A model generated the notes under the pieces. It saw only the letters and a program-made list of their open reading frames with translations, was not told the DNA's origin and did no database searches. DNA of 61,572 nt from an uncultured Mycoplasmatota bacterium (lineage in GTDB: Bacteria > Bacillota_I > Bacilli_A > RF39 > UBA660). How positions within the stretch are numbered: position 1 is the first letter of the stretch; the number at the start of each line of letters is the position of its first letter. Of this stretch, positions 44,129-53,248 are shown piece after piece. Made by a program: the position numbers and the translations under genes. The stretch is taken from NCBI GenBank assembly GCA_900543675.1, contig UQRY01000006.1:1-61572 (forward strand), in the 5' to 3' direction.

Positions 44129-44155
44129 AAAAGCTATCAAAAACGATAGCTTTTT
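44129..44155 (+). terminator. Intrinsic terminator
   Basis: AAAGCTATC / GATAGCTTTTT hairpin directly after the gene ending at 44121. Confidence 0.88.
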
Positions 44156-44164
44156 ATGTGAATA

Positions 44165-44192
44165 AAAAATAGGAAGTTATATCCTATTTTTT
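44165..44192. terminator. Second hairpin between convergent genes
   Basis: AAAAATAGGA / TCCTATTTTT with a loop of about 7 nt. The A run on the left and T run on the right would let it stop transcription from both sides. Confidence 0.72.
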
Positions 44193-44271
44193 TATAGATA
44201 CGATTGTCGATCTAAAGGAATTTATTACTTGGATCATCTACTAGGTCATAATTAATCTAAATGAAGATGAT

Positions 44272-44943
44272 TTACTTATTTTTTAAATGAAAAGTAATAG
44301 AACTTGTGACGTGTTTGTATTCTGCGGTTACCCGAATATGGTAACGACCTTCTTTCTGGACATATTGTGTGATATTTTGAATCATTGGTCCATCATACAT
44401 AACCGTTTCTTTTCTATCTTCTCTTCTAATATATAAATGAGTGTACTTAACATCTGTAGCTTCTACTTTCCGTAAACTCTTTTTAGCTGCATTACAACTC
44501 AATTGAACTTGATAGTCATCAGCCATACATTTATAGGAAACAAAACTTAAAAGAATCTTATCATCATCTTCTTTTACTTCATATTGTAAATGTCCTCCAT
44601 CATAATCATAGGACTGTGCATTAATCGCATCAAAAGATACAAGGAAGGGAATAATAGGCAAACGATAGTGATCAAAAACTTCTACATTAATTAATTCATC
44701 ATTAATATAGGCTTGATAAAGACGATTCTGCTTATAAAGAAAAGGACTCATAATGTGAATAGTACCAAAGCATACTTTAATAAAAACAACAACAATAGCA
44801 GTAATAGAAATTACTTTTATGATCAGTTTTTTACGTGATTCTTTTGTTTTTTCAACGGTAGCTACATAATTTTGTTCAGCTTCTTTTCTTTCTTCTTGTA
44901 AGTTTTGTACCATTTTTTCCTTGGTACGATAGAATTTCTTCAT
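44272..44943 (-). CDS. Single-pass membrane protein (223 aa), unknown
   Basis: An N-terminal cytoplasmic helical part of about 45 charged residues (TKEKMVQNLQEERKEAEQNY) comes before a membrane helix (VISITAIVVVFIKVCF). An outer domain of about 150 residues follows, with beta-rich character and two cysteines (YKCMADD, LSCNAA). CGGAGGAG lies just before ATG at 44943. A longer TTG start at 44958 contains that ribosome site and is rejected. The gene is monocistronic, convergent with the LtaS-like operon. No family is recognised. Confidence 0.75.
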   Translation of the reverse strand: MKKFYRTKEKMVQNLQEERKEAEQNYVATVEKTKESRKKLIIKVISITAIVVVFIKVCFGTIHIMSPFLYKQNRLYQAYINDELINVEVFDHYRLPIIPFLVSFDAINAQSYDYDGGHLQYEVKEDDDKILLSFVSYKCMADDYQVQLSCNAAKKSLRKVEATDVKYTHLYIRREDRKETVMYDGPMIQNITQYVQKEGRYHIRVTAEYKHVTSSITFHLKNK

Positions 44944-45059
44944 ATACTCCTCCGACAAGTATTATCGTTTATAACATTATATTATGGGTTTTATACTATC
45001 TAAGAACTAACGAGTAAAATATTTAGTTTTTCAATCACTTGAATAATTCCTTAAAAGAA

Positions 45060-45093
45060 ACAAAAAAGACATATACTAAAAAGGTATATGTCT
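45060..45093 (-). terminator. Terminator of the LCP gene
   Basis: AGACATATAC / GTATATGTCT (45067-45076, 45084-45093) with a T run on the minus strand. The LCP stop codon is inside the stem. Confidence 0.85.
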
Positions 45094-46654
45094 AACTTGG
45101 ACTAAAGGTAAAATCTTTAATCATTACCGGTTCTTCTTGTTCTAGATTGATTTTCATCTCTCTACTTACTTCTTCGATACTATCTTCATCTAAAATATAA
45201 TTCCATAAATTCTGTTTTAAGTTTGGATAATAAATCATTTTTCCACTTCCTTCTACTCGAAGTTGATTGATAAAGAAAACATCTCCACCTTGATAATTAG
45301 TCGTAGTAAGAATTTCTTTGAAAATATTATAGAATGATAAAATCTCATCAGTAGTTAAATTGGTATCTAAGTTTTTAGAAACAGTGTCTAAAATAGATAA
45401 TAATTGATTAACATCTCGAATCGTAGTCATTTTTTGTAACATTGCTTTAATAATTAATTGTTGATTATATCCACGATCGATATCGCCCTGAGCTAAATCA
45501 TAGCGATTTCTAGCTAAAACTAAAGCTTGTTCACCATTTAATGTTTGATAACCTTTATCAATACAAATTTTTCCGTTTCGATCAGAGTTATCTGTACATA
45601 ATCGTTTAGGAACTTCAACATCAATTCCTCCTAAAGCATTGACTAAATTCACTACACCTTTAAAATTAACTTTGACATAATATTGAATATCGACATCAAA
45701 AGTATTTTCAATTGTTTCAATCATACAATCAGTTCCATACCAGCCAGCATGAGTCAATTTATTTTTTTGATTATTCCGACAACTAATTGGTAAATAGCTA
45801 TCTCTAGGAATAGACATCATAGTAGCACTTAACGTATGAGGATTAAAAGTAACTAAGATTAAAGAATCTCCATTCGCATAAGCATTACGTTGTAAGTTAT
45901 CTTTTTCGGAATCAACACCCATCAACAATACAGTAAAAGGCTTAGTCACAGAACTAGAACCTGAAGTAGAGGTATACTCTTCTTTCTTAATCGTTTTGTC
46001 TTTATGAATAATTTCTCGTACATCATTCTGAATATTTTCAAAGCCAGCTGTCTGTTGAAACATTACTGGATAATTACTAGAAATAAATAAAGAATCAATT
46101 TCTCCTTCATATAAATCAGTAAGCATCTCTGAAATATCTTGGTAAGGAATAATTTCATTATCATGATCTAACTTATTCTCTTCAATCATTTCTTGCGCAA
46201 TCACATAATTATCGATCGAAAGAGTATCATCAGTGATTCCTATTTTTAAGTTCGTAACATCATCAATCGACTGTACTTTACTATCATTCATCACAATCAA
46301 ACTAGAAGAGTAGGCAATTTTACTTTTATTGATGGAATCGATGCTATCATAAACACGACCGATAAAACTAGCTCCTACTACATTAAATATTGTAAATAAA
46401 ATCATAAAAAAAATAGCTGGCCCCTGTTTTAAGGTTCTTTTTTTATAGAAAAAATAAAAATCAATAATTAGTAATAAACCAATTAAAACAGTCCTCAAGA
46501 TTGGTTCGATAGGACCTAACTGACTAATTCGATAGATTAAATAAAAATTAGTAATAATTCCAACAAAAATAAAAAGTACATGTAAGCGAAATGTTCTTTT
46601 TTTCTTTAATTTTTTATTTTTCGTTGTTTTTTGCGTAACTTTAGTCTTTTCCAT
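45092..46654 (-). CDS. LytR-CpsA-Psr (LCP) family glycopolymer ligase with an inserted solute-binding-like domain
   Basis: LCP proteins attach teichoic acids or capsule to peptidoglycan. About three membrane helices occupy the first 100 residues. An extra domain (about 105-230) resembles a periplasmic solute-binding half-domain: SIDDVTNLKIGITDDTLSID and MLTDLYEGEIDSLFIS. The LCP catalytic domain then follows, with FTVLLMGVDS, SIPRDSYLPI (the first Arg-Asp motif), GGIDVEVP, LNGEQALVLARNR and GDIDRGYNQQLII. 520 aa. It is divergent from the dockerin glucosaminidase gene. The extra domain may sense a wall precursor or small ligand. Confidence 0.9.
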   Translation of the reverse strand: MEKTKVTQKTTKNKKLKKKRTFRLHVLFIFVGIITNFYLIYRISQLGPIEPILRTVLIGLLLIIDFYFFYKKRTLKQGPAIFFMILFTIFNVVGASFIGRVYDSIDSINKSKIAYSSSLIVMNDSKVQSIDDVTNLKIGITDDTLSIDNYVIAQEMIEENKLDHDNEIIPYQDISEMLTDLYEGEIDSLFISSNYPVMFQQTAGFENIQNDVREIIHKDKTIKKEEYTSTSGSSSVTKPFTVLLMGVDSEKDNLQRNAYANGDSLILVTFNPHTLSATMMSIPRDSYLPISCRNNQKNKLTHAGWYGTDCMIETIENTFDVDIQYYVKVNFKGVVNLVNALGGIDVEVPKRLCTDNSDRNGKICIDKGYQTLNGEQALVLARNRYDLAQGDIDRGYNQQLIIKAMLQKMTTIRDVNQLLSILDTVSKNLDTNLTTDEILSFYNIFKEILTTTNYQGGDVFFINQLRVEGSGKMIYYPNLKQNLWNYILDEDSIEEVSREMKINLEQEEPVMIKDFTFSPS

Positions 46655-46674
46655 CTTTACACATCCCTATTATC

Positions 46675-46703
46675 ATTATAACCAATTAATAGAATTTATA
46701 CAA
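46675..46703 (-). promoter_or_regulatory. Promoter of the LCP gene
   Basis: On the minus strand TTGTAT (46703-46698), 17-bp spacer, TATAAT (46680-46675). Divergent from the promoter at 46803. Confidence 0.72.
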
Positions 46704-46802
46704 AAATAAAAGGATTAATTGGTTAATTTGACAGTTTTTAAAAGGGAAAAATGTAAAGAGAAAGAAATAAAAGATCGAGATATAGATGTTCTTATGTTTG
46801 TT

Positions 46803-46811
46803 TGGTATAAT
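46803..46811 (+). promoter_or_regulatory. Extended -10 promoter of the dockerin glucosaminidase gene
   Basis: TG-G-TATAAT at 46803-46811, then AAGGAGG before ATG 46844. Confidence 0.65.
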
Positions 46812-46843
46812 GTATATGTAGAACTAGGATAAGGAGGAAGAAT

Positions 46844-48907
46844 ATGAAAAAAAATTGTTTTTTATTCATTTTGAGTTTAACTATTTTTTACTTTCTTCCA
46901 ACTAGTGGAAAAGCTTTAACAGCAGCGGAAGTAGCGGCACGCCCAATAGACTGTACAAGTTATGAATTAGCGAGTGCTGAACCAGATGGCTCACTAAATA
47001 AAGTAGCTTGCTATAATACTTATGAAGAAGCAAAACAGGTAATGAATTCTACGGCGAATGATAACTTAGTTATCGTTGGTAATCGAAGAATTGTCGATGC
47101 GAAATATGCCTTGATTGATTATGATCAACTAACCACAGCTGGTTATACTAGTGTATATTCAGATAAATATCTAAGCAGTGAAATCACTTATATTACAGGT
47201 GGAGATAGCGATGATGCAGTATTTTTGGAATTAGATCCTGCAACTGGTAGAATTAAAATCAAAGTATCAGGTGTCGTCGGTTGGATTAAAAGATATGAAA
47301 ATGAAGCTGCAATGAGCAACCCATTATATGATATTGTTCCTTTATCTTGGGTAAAAAGTCCTAGTTATTATCAAGTAACTAGTAATGATTTAATTCATCA
47401 TCTACCGCTTAATGTCTATAATACTAAAGGGAAAAATCAATTGGTTATCGGAAAGAAGCCTTCTATGTTAAACGAAGGAACTTACTATAGTTATGATGGT
47501 AATTATTTTTATACCGATTTAAAACAAATGATTAATGATTATAAACAAAATACTTATCAAAATGCGGTAAATAGAGATAACCCATTTTATAATTATTATC
47601 AATACCTTTCGTTTCGTACCAAAACCAACTACAATGCCGCTAACATTAATCAGTTTATCGATGCAAGAACGAGTAATCCTAATTCAAAACTAAAAAATAC
47701 GGGAGATTACTTTATCGAAAATCAAAACAATTACGGAATTAATGCCATTATCATGTTGGCGATTGGAATTAATGAATCGGGATATGGAACTAGTACTATA
47801 GCTCAAACCAAAAATAATCTATTTGGTTTAAATGCGATCGACAAAACACCAGGAGAGTCAGCTAATTATTTCGCATCGGTCGCCGACTGTATCGGTGAAT
47901 TTGCTTATGTATGGCTAGATTATGGTTATGTTCAACCGGGTGATTATCGTTTCAAGGGAGCCAATCTTGGAAACAAAGGAGTAGGTTTAAATATTAAATA
48001 TGCATCTGATCCTTATTGGGGAGAAAAAGCAGCACAATATTATTACGATTTGGATAAATATTACGGTTTTCAAGACTATGAATCATACGCGATTGCGGTA
48101 TTAAATAATAACTACAATAATACAGTTTATCCTAAAAAAACACCAGGTGGATTGAATGTTTCTAGTAGTTTTTATCAATATAAAGTTGCCGGTACAGGAG
48201 TTGTTGTTTTAGAAGAAGTAACAGGACCAGCTGTAAATGGAAATACAACTTGGTATAAGATCATGAGCGATCCAACCTTAGATGGGGATTTAGAGTACAT
48301 TGGTGACTCTAAAAGTAATCCTAGAGTAACTTATCCATGGGATACGATGCATGTATACGTACCAGCTAGTTATTTCTACAAAGTAAACAGTGGAAATAAT
48401 ACTCCTTCAACCCCAACTGATCCAGAAGTGCCACCAGAAAATCCTGAAGAACCAACTACTCCTCCAGAGCCACAGCCAAAACCAATTTCTTCCATTGTCC
48501 AAGAAGCTAATTATACTTATGAAAATGGAATGATTTCTAAGATACAACCAGGAACAAGTGTAGAAACATTAAAAGGTAATTTAACGAATACTGGTGGAGT
48601 AGTCACAATTACTGATCCAAATGGTAATGCCGTAGAGAGTGGGCAAGTAGGAACTGGATATCAAGTACATATTACTTCAGGAACAACCGAAGTATTAACG
48701 GTTTTAATTTATGGAGATACAGATGGAGACGGAAGTATCTCAGCTGTTGACTACGTTCGTGTAAAAAATCAGATTATGAGTGGAGGAGTATTACAAGGTG
48801 CTTACGAAAAAGCTGCTGATGTAAACAAAGATAGTACAATCTCTGCTGTTGACTATGTAAATATAAAGAATTATATTATGGGTACAGATAACGTAATAAG
48901 TAATTAG
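46844..48907 (+). CDS. Secreted glucosaminidase with C-terminal type I dockerin
   Basis: This exported peptidoglycan hydrolase has 687 aa. A signal peptide ends near residue 25 (PTSGKA). An N-terminal beta-rich region precedes the glucosaminidase (GH73/LytG-like) domain at about 260-420, with the likely catalytic Glu in IGINESGYGTS (E311) and NNLFGLNAID. An SH3-like stretch and a Pro/Glu/Thr linker (about 515-545) follow. A beta module and a dockerin (about 624-687) end the protein. The dockerin has two calcium-loop repeats, DTDGDGSISAVDYVRVKN and DVNKDSTISAVDYVNIKN. Dockerins bind cohesins, so the enzyme is meant to be held by a partner. The next gene encodes a membrane-anchored beta-sandwich protein. 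Confidence 0.93.
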   Translation: MKKNCFLFILSLTIFYFLPTSGKALTAAEVAARPIDCTSYELASAEPDGSLNKVACYNTYEEAKQVMNSTANDNLVIVGNRRIVDAKYALIDYDQLTTAGYTSVYSDKYLSSEITYITGGDSDDAVFLELDPATGRIKIKVSGVVGWIKRYENEAAMSNPLYDIVPLSWVKSPSYYQVTSNDLIHHLPLNVYNTKGKNQLVIGKKPSMLNEGTYYSYDGNYFYTDLKQMINDYKQNTYQNAVNRDNPFYNYYQYLSFRTKTNYNAANINQFIDARTSNPNSKLKNTGDYFIENQNNYGINAIIMLAIGINESGYGTSTIAQTKNNLFGLNAIDKTPGESANYFASVADCIGEFAYVWLDYGYVQPGDYRFKGANLGNKGVGLNIKYASDPYWGEKAAQYYYDLDKYYGFQDYESYAIAVLNNNYNNTVYPKKTPGGLNVSSSFYQYKVAGTGVVVLEEVTGPAVNGNTTWYKIMSDPTLDGDLEYIGDSKSNPRVTYPWDTMHVYVPASYFYKVNSGNNTPSTPTDPEVPPENPEEPTTPPEPQPKPISSIVQEANYTYENGMISKIQPGTSVETLKGNLTNTGGVVTITDPNGNAVESGQVGTGYQVHITSGTTEVLTVLIYGDTDGDGSISAVDYVRVKNQIMSGGVLQGAYEKAADVNKDSTISAVDYVNIKNYIMGTDNVISN

Positions 48908-48922
48908 AAAAGGGGAAGAAAT

Positions 48923-50269
48923 ATGACAAAAAAGGTCTTATCACTGCTGATACTGGCACTTAGTTTCTTTGGATTCTCAACAAGCGTTTATGCTGCTTCT
49001 TTAGGAATAAGTGCTAGTAGTCGTAGTGTCGTAAATGGTGGAAGTGTACGGGTAACCGTAAATGCTAGCGGATTAATTGGTAAATTTTCCATTACCAGTT
49101 CTAATGGTAGTGTCCTTTCAGGAGGAACGAGTAGCGTTTGGTTAGAAAATGAAAGTAAAACTTATACTTTTAGTGCTAAATCAGTTGGCAATGCGACAAT
49201 CACTGTAAAAGCACTTGATGTAGCGGATACTAGTGGTAATCCTTATAGCGGAAGTCGTTCAGTTTCGATCAATGTCGTAAAACCACGTGAAAAATCAACC
49301 AACAACAATCTAAAATCATTAAGTGTAGAAGGGTATACCTTATCTCCAGAATTTAATGCGGATACCTTAGAATACACCGTAGAATTAGAAGCAAGTGTAG
49401 AAAAAATTATGGTCAATGCCGAAAAAGCGGATTCCTATGCTAGCCTATCAGGAGGAGGAGAAATCACAGTTTCTGAAGGAGACAATCGAATTGAAATTAA
49501 AGTGACTTCAGAAACAGGAAAAGAAAAGGTATATGTGATTAATGCAGTAGTAAAAGATAGTAATCCGATAACTACTACAGTAGAGGATAAAAAACTAACC
49601 GTTGTTAAAAAAGCAAGTTCATTAACTAAACCTGATTTGTTTGAAGAAACGAAGATTAAAATTAACGAAATGGAAGTACCTGCTTTTTATAACGAAGCAA
49701 CGAAAACAACTCTTGTTGGTTTAAGAGATGAAAATGGAAAAATAGAACTTTATATTTATGATCAAGATAAAAATAGCTATCAAAAATATTTAACGTTAAT
49801 AGGTACAGAATTTCATTTAATCCAAAAAGAAGCAAAAGGAATTCCAGAAGGCTATCAAAAAGTTACCAAAAAAATCGACGATATCGAATATACTGCTTAT
49901 CAAAAAGATAAGAGTGATTTCTTATTACTATATGGAACAATTCTAGAAAATGGTAATGAAGGATGGTACTCTTATGATACCAAAGAAAAAACATTACAAC
50001 GATATAATAAGGATATCGTAGAAAGTATAACCAAAGAATATCAAGACATTCAAGATACTGATCATAAAGTAATCATTGGATTAGCGGTTCTTTCTTCCGT
50101 ATTAGCACTTACTACTATGATTTTGGCCTTACGTAAACCTCGTATCAAAAAAGTAAATAATAAAGAAAAAAAGGAAGAAGTATCAGAAGATAAGAAGTCT
50201 AAAGAGAAAAAAGGAAACCAAAAGAAAAATAATGGAAAAGAAAAAGAAGAAAACTCTTCTAATGAGTAA
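48923..50269 (+). CDS. Surface protein with Ig-like and cadherin-like beta-sandwich domains, membrane anchor
   Basis: This protein (448 aa) is secreted through a signal peptide (ending SVYA, about residue 24). An N-terminal Ig/cohesin-like sandwich (about 25-125; SSRSVVNGGSVRVTV and NATITVKALDVAD) is followed by a cadherin-like beta-sandwich domain (about 128-205; LKSLSVEGYTLSPEFNADTL and YTVELEA). A further domain (about 230-370) precedes a C-terminal helix (VIIGLAVLSSVLALTTMILAL) and a Lys/Glu-rich cytoplasmic tail. It lies 15 bp after the dockerin gene. The first domain could be the dockerin's partner, but I cannot confirm a cohesin fold. Confidence 0.87.
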   Translation: MTKKVLSLLILALSFFGFSTSVYAASLGISASSRSVVNGGSVRVTVNASGLIGKFSITSSNGSVLSGGTSSVWLENESKTYTFSAKSVGNATITVKALDVADTSGNPYSGSRSVSINVVKPREKSTNNNLKSLSVEGYTLSPEFNADTLEYTVELEASVEKIMVNAEKADSYASLSGGGEITVSEGDNRIEIKVTSETGKEKVYVINAVVKDSNPITTTVEDKKLTVVKKASSLTKPDLFEETKIKINEMEVPAFYNEATKTTLVGLRDENGKIELYIYDQDKNSYQKYLTLIGTEFHLIQKEAKGIPEGYQKVTKKIDDIEYTAYQKDKSDFLLLYGTILENGNEGWYSYDTKEKTLQRYNKDIVESITKEYQDIQDTDHKVIIGLAVLSSVLALTTMILALRKPRIKKVNNKEKKEEVSEDKKSKEKKGNQKKNNGKEKEENSSNE

Positions 50270-50299
50270 TACTATCGATAAATTTCCAGAAGAATCAGA

Positions 50300-50325
50300 A
50301 AGACTATTGTTTAATAGTTTTTTCT
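50300..50325 (+). terminator. Intrinsic terminator
   Basis: AAGACTATT-GTTT-AATAGTTTTTTC, 31 bp after the stop at 50269. Confidence 0.78.
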
Positions 50326-50472
50326 TTTGCATAAATTGTAGTAAAATAGACTAGTAAGGTAAAATAGCTGATGATCTTGTTTTATAAAAATTCAATACAA
50401 TTATCGATATTTAATTATGGACTAAAATATTTTCATCCTATATTAATAGAATTTTACTAGAAAGGAGATTTT

Positions 50473-50862
50473 ATGGACGCGAAAACTTTTATCTATGATG
50501 ATAAAAATAAGTTATACACTTATCAGAACTCTTTACACGATGACAATCACTATGCACACATTGAATCAGCTTGTGATAATTTAAAAATTACAGAATATAT
50601 CCCAATTCTATTAGCCAAAAGAGGGAGCTGTGTTTTAGATATAACTGAGAGCAGGCATTTGTGTGAAGTTTATTTACCATTAATGATTACGCCTGACCAA
50701 AAGAGATGGTTATTCACCAAAGAAAATTATCTAAGGAAATTTTATTTAGGAATATACAGTATTAGAAGTGAAACAGAAATATGGATTAAAGACTGGCAAA
50801 CTTTTGATTCATTGAGAAGTGAAATTGAATACAAGAAAATAAAAGAGAAAAACAACAACTGA
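50473..50862 (+). CDS. Hypothetical protein (129 aa)
   Basis: This soluble protein of unknown family has a clear AAAGGAG site 6 nt before the ATG. It contains three cysteines and a stretch with Trp and aromatic residues (QKRWLFTKENYLRKFYLG). A C-terminal basic helix ends KEKNNN. There is no signal peptide. It is 41 bp upstream of an acetyltransferase and may share its transcript. Codon use is similar to neighbours except for more GAT/AAT. Function not assigned. Confidence 0.7.
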   Translation: MDAKTFIYDDKNKLYTYQNSLHDDNHYAHIESACDNLKITEYIPILLAKRGSCVLDITESRHLCEVYLPLMITPDQKRWLFTKENYLRKFYLGIYSIRSETEIWIKDWQTFDSLRSEIEYKKIKEKNNN

Positions 50863-50903
50863 ATAAAATAAAGAAAATTCAAATGATAAAAAGGAGTATG
50901 CAT

Positions 50904-51479
50904 ATGAATTATTTAGGTAGCAAAACATTGGAAACAGAAAGACTAGTGTTAAAAGCAGGGACGATGAAAGAACAAAAAAGACTGTGGGAGATTTTGATGA
51001 TTCCGGAAGTAAACAGATACTTTTTGTCCGTGCCAATAAAATTTAGAGAAAAATTAAAAAGTTGGGAGAAACAGGAACAATTTTATGAAGAGGAGATGAA
51101 ACACGCCTTAGATACCGATGTATTCAAATGGAGTATATTTTTGAAAGATACAGGTGAATGTATTGGAAGAATTACTTGTCAAGAAGCACATGATGAAGAT
51201 GAAAGTATTATCGAACCAGCTATCCGAGGGGTAGGGTGGCTCATTGATCCTAAATATCAAAATAAGGGTTACGCAACTGAAGCGGCAAAAGCGATGATAG
51301 ATTTCATGTTTAAAGAGTGCAAAATAAAAAAAATAATAACAGGAGCTGCAATAGGTAATCCTGCCTCTTGGAAAGTAATGGAAAAATTAGGTTTTAAAAG
51401 ACAAGAAGAAACTAAGATGGTTCAATACACATTTTTAGATAAAGAAACAGAAATCTACCTATATTTATTAGAAATTTAA
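50904..51479 (+). CDS. GNAT acetyltransferase, RimJ/RimL-like
   Basis: This 191-residue N-acetyltransferase belongs to the Acetyltransf_3 group. It begins GSKTLETERLVLKAGTM, a signature of RimJ/RimL-like enzymes. The acetyl-CoA loop is QNKGYATEAAKAMIDFMF, followed by ITGAAIGNPASWKVMEKLGF. The substrate is unknown (protein N-terminus, amino sugar or antibiotic are all possible). AAAAGGAG fits ATG 50904. The earlier ATGs at 50883 and 50898 lie in or next to that site. A long terminator follows. Confidence 0.87.
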   Translation: MNYLGSKTLETERLVLKAGTMKEQKRLWEILMIPEVNRYFLSVPIKFREKLKSWEKQEQFYEEEMKHALDTDVFKWSIFLKDTGECIGRITCQEAHDEDESIIEPAIRGVGWLIDPKYQNKGYATEAAKAMIDFMFKECKIKKIITGAAIGNPASWKVMEKLGFKRQEETKMVQYTFLDKETEIYLYLLEI

Positions 51480-51524
51480 TTATGATTGAAACAGAAAATA
51501 GTACTTTATTTTAATTTATATCGC

Positions 51525-51575
51525 ATAGAAAAAGATCTAATTCGCAATTAGCTTGCGTTAGATCTTTCTATTTTC
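51525..51575. terminator. Long bidirectional terminator between convergent genes
   Basis: ATAGAAAAAGATCTAA pairs with TTAGATCTTTCTAT, with an inner CGCAA/TTGCG stem. It ends the acetyltransferase and PASTA transcripts. The PASTA stop codon is inside. Confidence 0.85.
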
Positions 51576-53124
51576 CAGAACTTAAAGTAATGGTAATCGT
51601 CGTATTATTTGGTACCTCACTATCTTTTTTCATTGATTGTTTAATTACTGTATCCTTTGTTTCCTCACTGCTTGCGGTAGTAAACGAACAAGTAAGATTA
51701 GCTTCTTCGCATAATGTTTCTGCCTCTGCTTTAGTTTTTCCAATGAAATTAGGAACCGTTGTCGTACCACCTTGTGAAATCACTAAACTGATCGTATCGG
51801 TATTTTTAATTAAATCGCCTTCTTTATGAGAAGAAGAAATCAATTTTCCACTTTCAACACTAGAATCAAAAGAATAGTCAATATGATAGGATACCTCGTT
51901 TTCTTCCGCCCATTTTTTAAAGTCATCAACATTCGTAAATTTAATCATCCGAATCTGTCCCTTAGAAATAACAACTCTAATCGTATCATTTACTTGAGCG
52001 ACATCACCTTTAATTTTACTACTACGAATTACTTTTCCTTCTTCAACAGAATCATCAAATTCTTCTTTAAATTCCACTTTTAAATGATTATCTGTTGCCC
52101 AACTAGTAATTTCACTAGCGCTCATATTTGAAAAATCAGGAATCGTAATATCCTTTTGTCTAGAAACTGTAATTACTACTTCTTTAGTTCGCTCTTTATC
52201 AATGATTTTTCCTTTAGTAATACTTTGTTTAATGATTGTTCCTTCTTCATATTCTTCACTATAACCATATTCAACAGTATAGGAAATCGCATTTCGCTTT
52301 AACCAAAGACTTCCTTGAAAGAGATCCTTACCAACTAAGTTAATCATGGCGACTGACTCTAAATCCTCTTCTTTACCAAGGGATGCTTTAAGAGTAATTT
52401 TACTATTTCTTTTCATTTCGTCGTCATTTTCATTTTCTTGTTCAAAGATAACGTCTTTTTTCACATCATCACGGAATTCAAAATTAATTTCTACATTGGT
52501 TAAAAAGTTTTCTTCTACAAAGTCAGCTACTTCATCAACACTCCATCCGATCATATCAGGAATGGCTGCCTCTTTTTCTTGATCAGGACCATCTGAAACC
52601 GTAACCACGATTTTATCAATATCTTTTACTAACGTACCAGGTGCGACATCTTGACTCATAATTTTATACATTTCCAAGCTATCACTATTCTCATATACCT
52701 GTTCTACACTAATTTTATTTGCTTCCGCCCATTCGATAACTTCCGTAATATCCTTACCATAAAAATTAAGCACATAGCTTTGACTAGGTAATTTAATCCA
52801 GTTTGCGGTAACTAAAAGTTGAAAACCACTATATAAAGATAATAATAAACTAGCTATGATAACATAAACTCGTCCCTTAGGATTATCGGCAAATAAACTG
52901 ATAATCAGAAAGAATAAGGTAAACAGAGCTAAAATAGAAACCCCAATAATAGTAGCTAATTGTTCAATCACATCCTGACTAGTAATCACCGTATAAATAA
53001 AATAAGTAACCATTAAAACAAAAGAAAGAGCTAAACAAAAATAAGTAAGATACTTAATCCAACGATTTTTCTTCGTCATTTCATCAATTCCCATCTGGGA
53101 AAGTGTTTTTTCCTTTTTCACCAT
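51568..53124 (-). CDS. Membrane protein with multiple PASTA domains and no kinase domain
   Basis: This protein has 518 aa. Three or four membrane helices occupy about residues 20-115 (YFCLALSFVLMVTYFIYTVI, IIGVSILALFTLFFLIIS and VYVIIASLLLSLYSGFQLL). About five PASTA repeats then follow outside the cell, recognisable by recurring VTVSDGPD, VVISKGQI and ITITLSSGK ends and the last copy VPNFIGKTKAEAETL. PASTA domains bind muropeptides or wall fragments, normally on PknB-type kinases or PBPs. Here no kinase or transpeptidase is attached. The start is ATG at 53124 after GAGGTG. The longer frame's TTG (53172) is the -35 hexamer. Confidence 0.9.
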   Translation of the reverse strand: MVKKEKTLSQMGIDEMTKKNRWIKYLTYFCLALSFVLMVTYFIYTVITSQDVIEQLATIIGVSILALFTLFFLIISLFADNPKGRVYVIIASLLLSLYSGFQLLVTANWIKLPSQSYVLNFYGKDITEVIEWAEANKISVEQVYENSDSLEMYKIMSQDVAPGTLVKDIDKIVVTVSDGPDQEKEAAIPDMIGWSVDEVADFVEENFLTNVEINFEFRDDVKKDVIFEQENENDDEMKRNSKITLKASLGKEEDLESVAMINLVGKDLFQGSLWLKRNAISYTVEYGYSEEYEEGTIIKQSITKGKIIDKERTKEVVITVSRQKDITIPDFSNMSASEITSWATDNHLKVEFKEEFDDSVEEGKVIRSSKIKGDVAQVNDTIRVVISKGQIRMIKFTNVDDFKKWAEENEVSYHIDYSFDSSVESGKLISSSHKEGDLIKNTDTISLVISQGGTTTVPNFIGKTKAEAETLCEEANLTCSFTTASSEETKDTVIKQSMKKDSEVPNNTTITITLSSGK

Positions 53125-53143
53125 ATCACCTCTATTTAATAAT

Positions 53144-53172
53144 ATTATATAAGAACAAATAGAACTCCTCAA
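53144..53172 (-). promoter_or_regulatory. Promoter of the PASTA gene
   Basis: On the minus strand TTGAGG (53172-53167), 17-bp spacer, TATAAT (53149-53144). Confidence 0.75.
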
Positions 53173-53248
53173 GATAAACTTTTTTTCAAACTGTAAACTA
53201 AAGTGTCATAATAAAAATAGAAAAGTTTAAGACGAAAAAAGTAAATAA

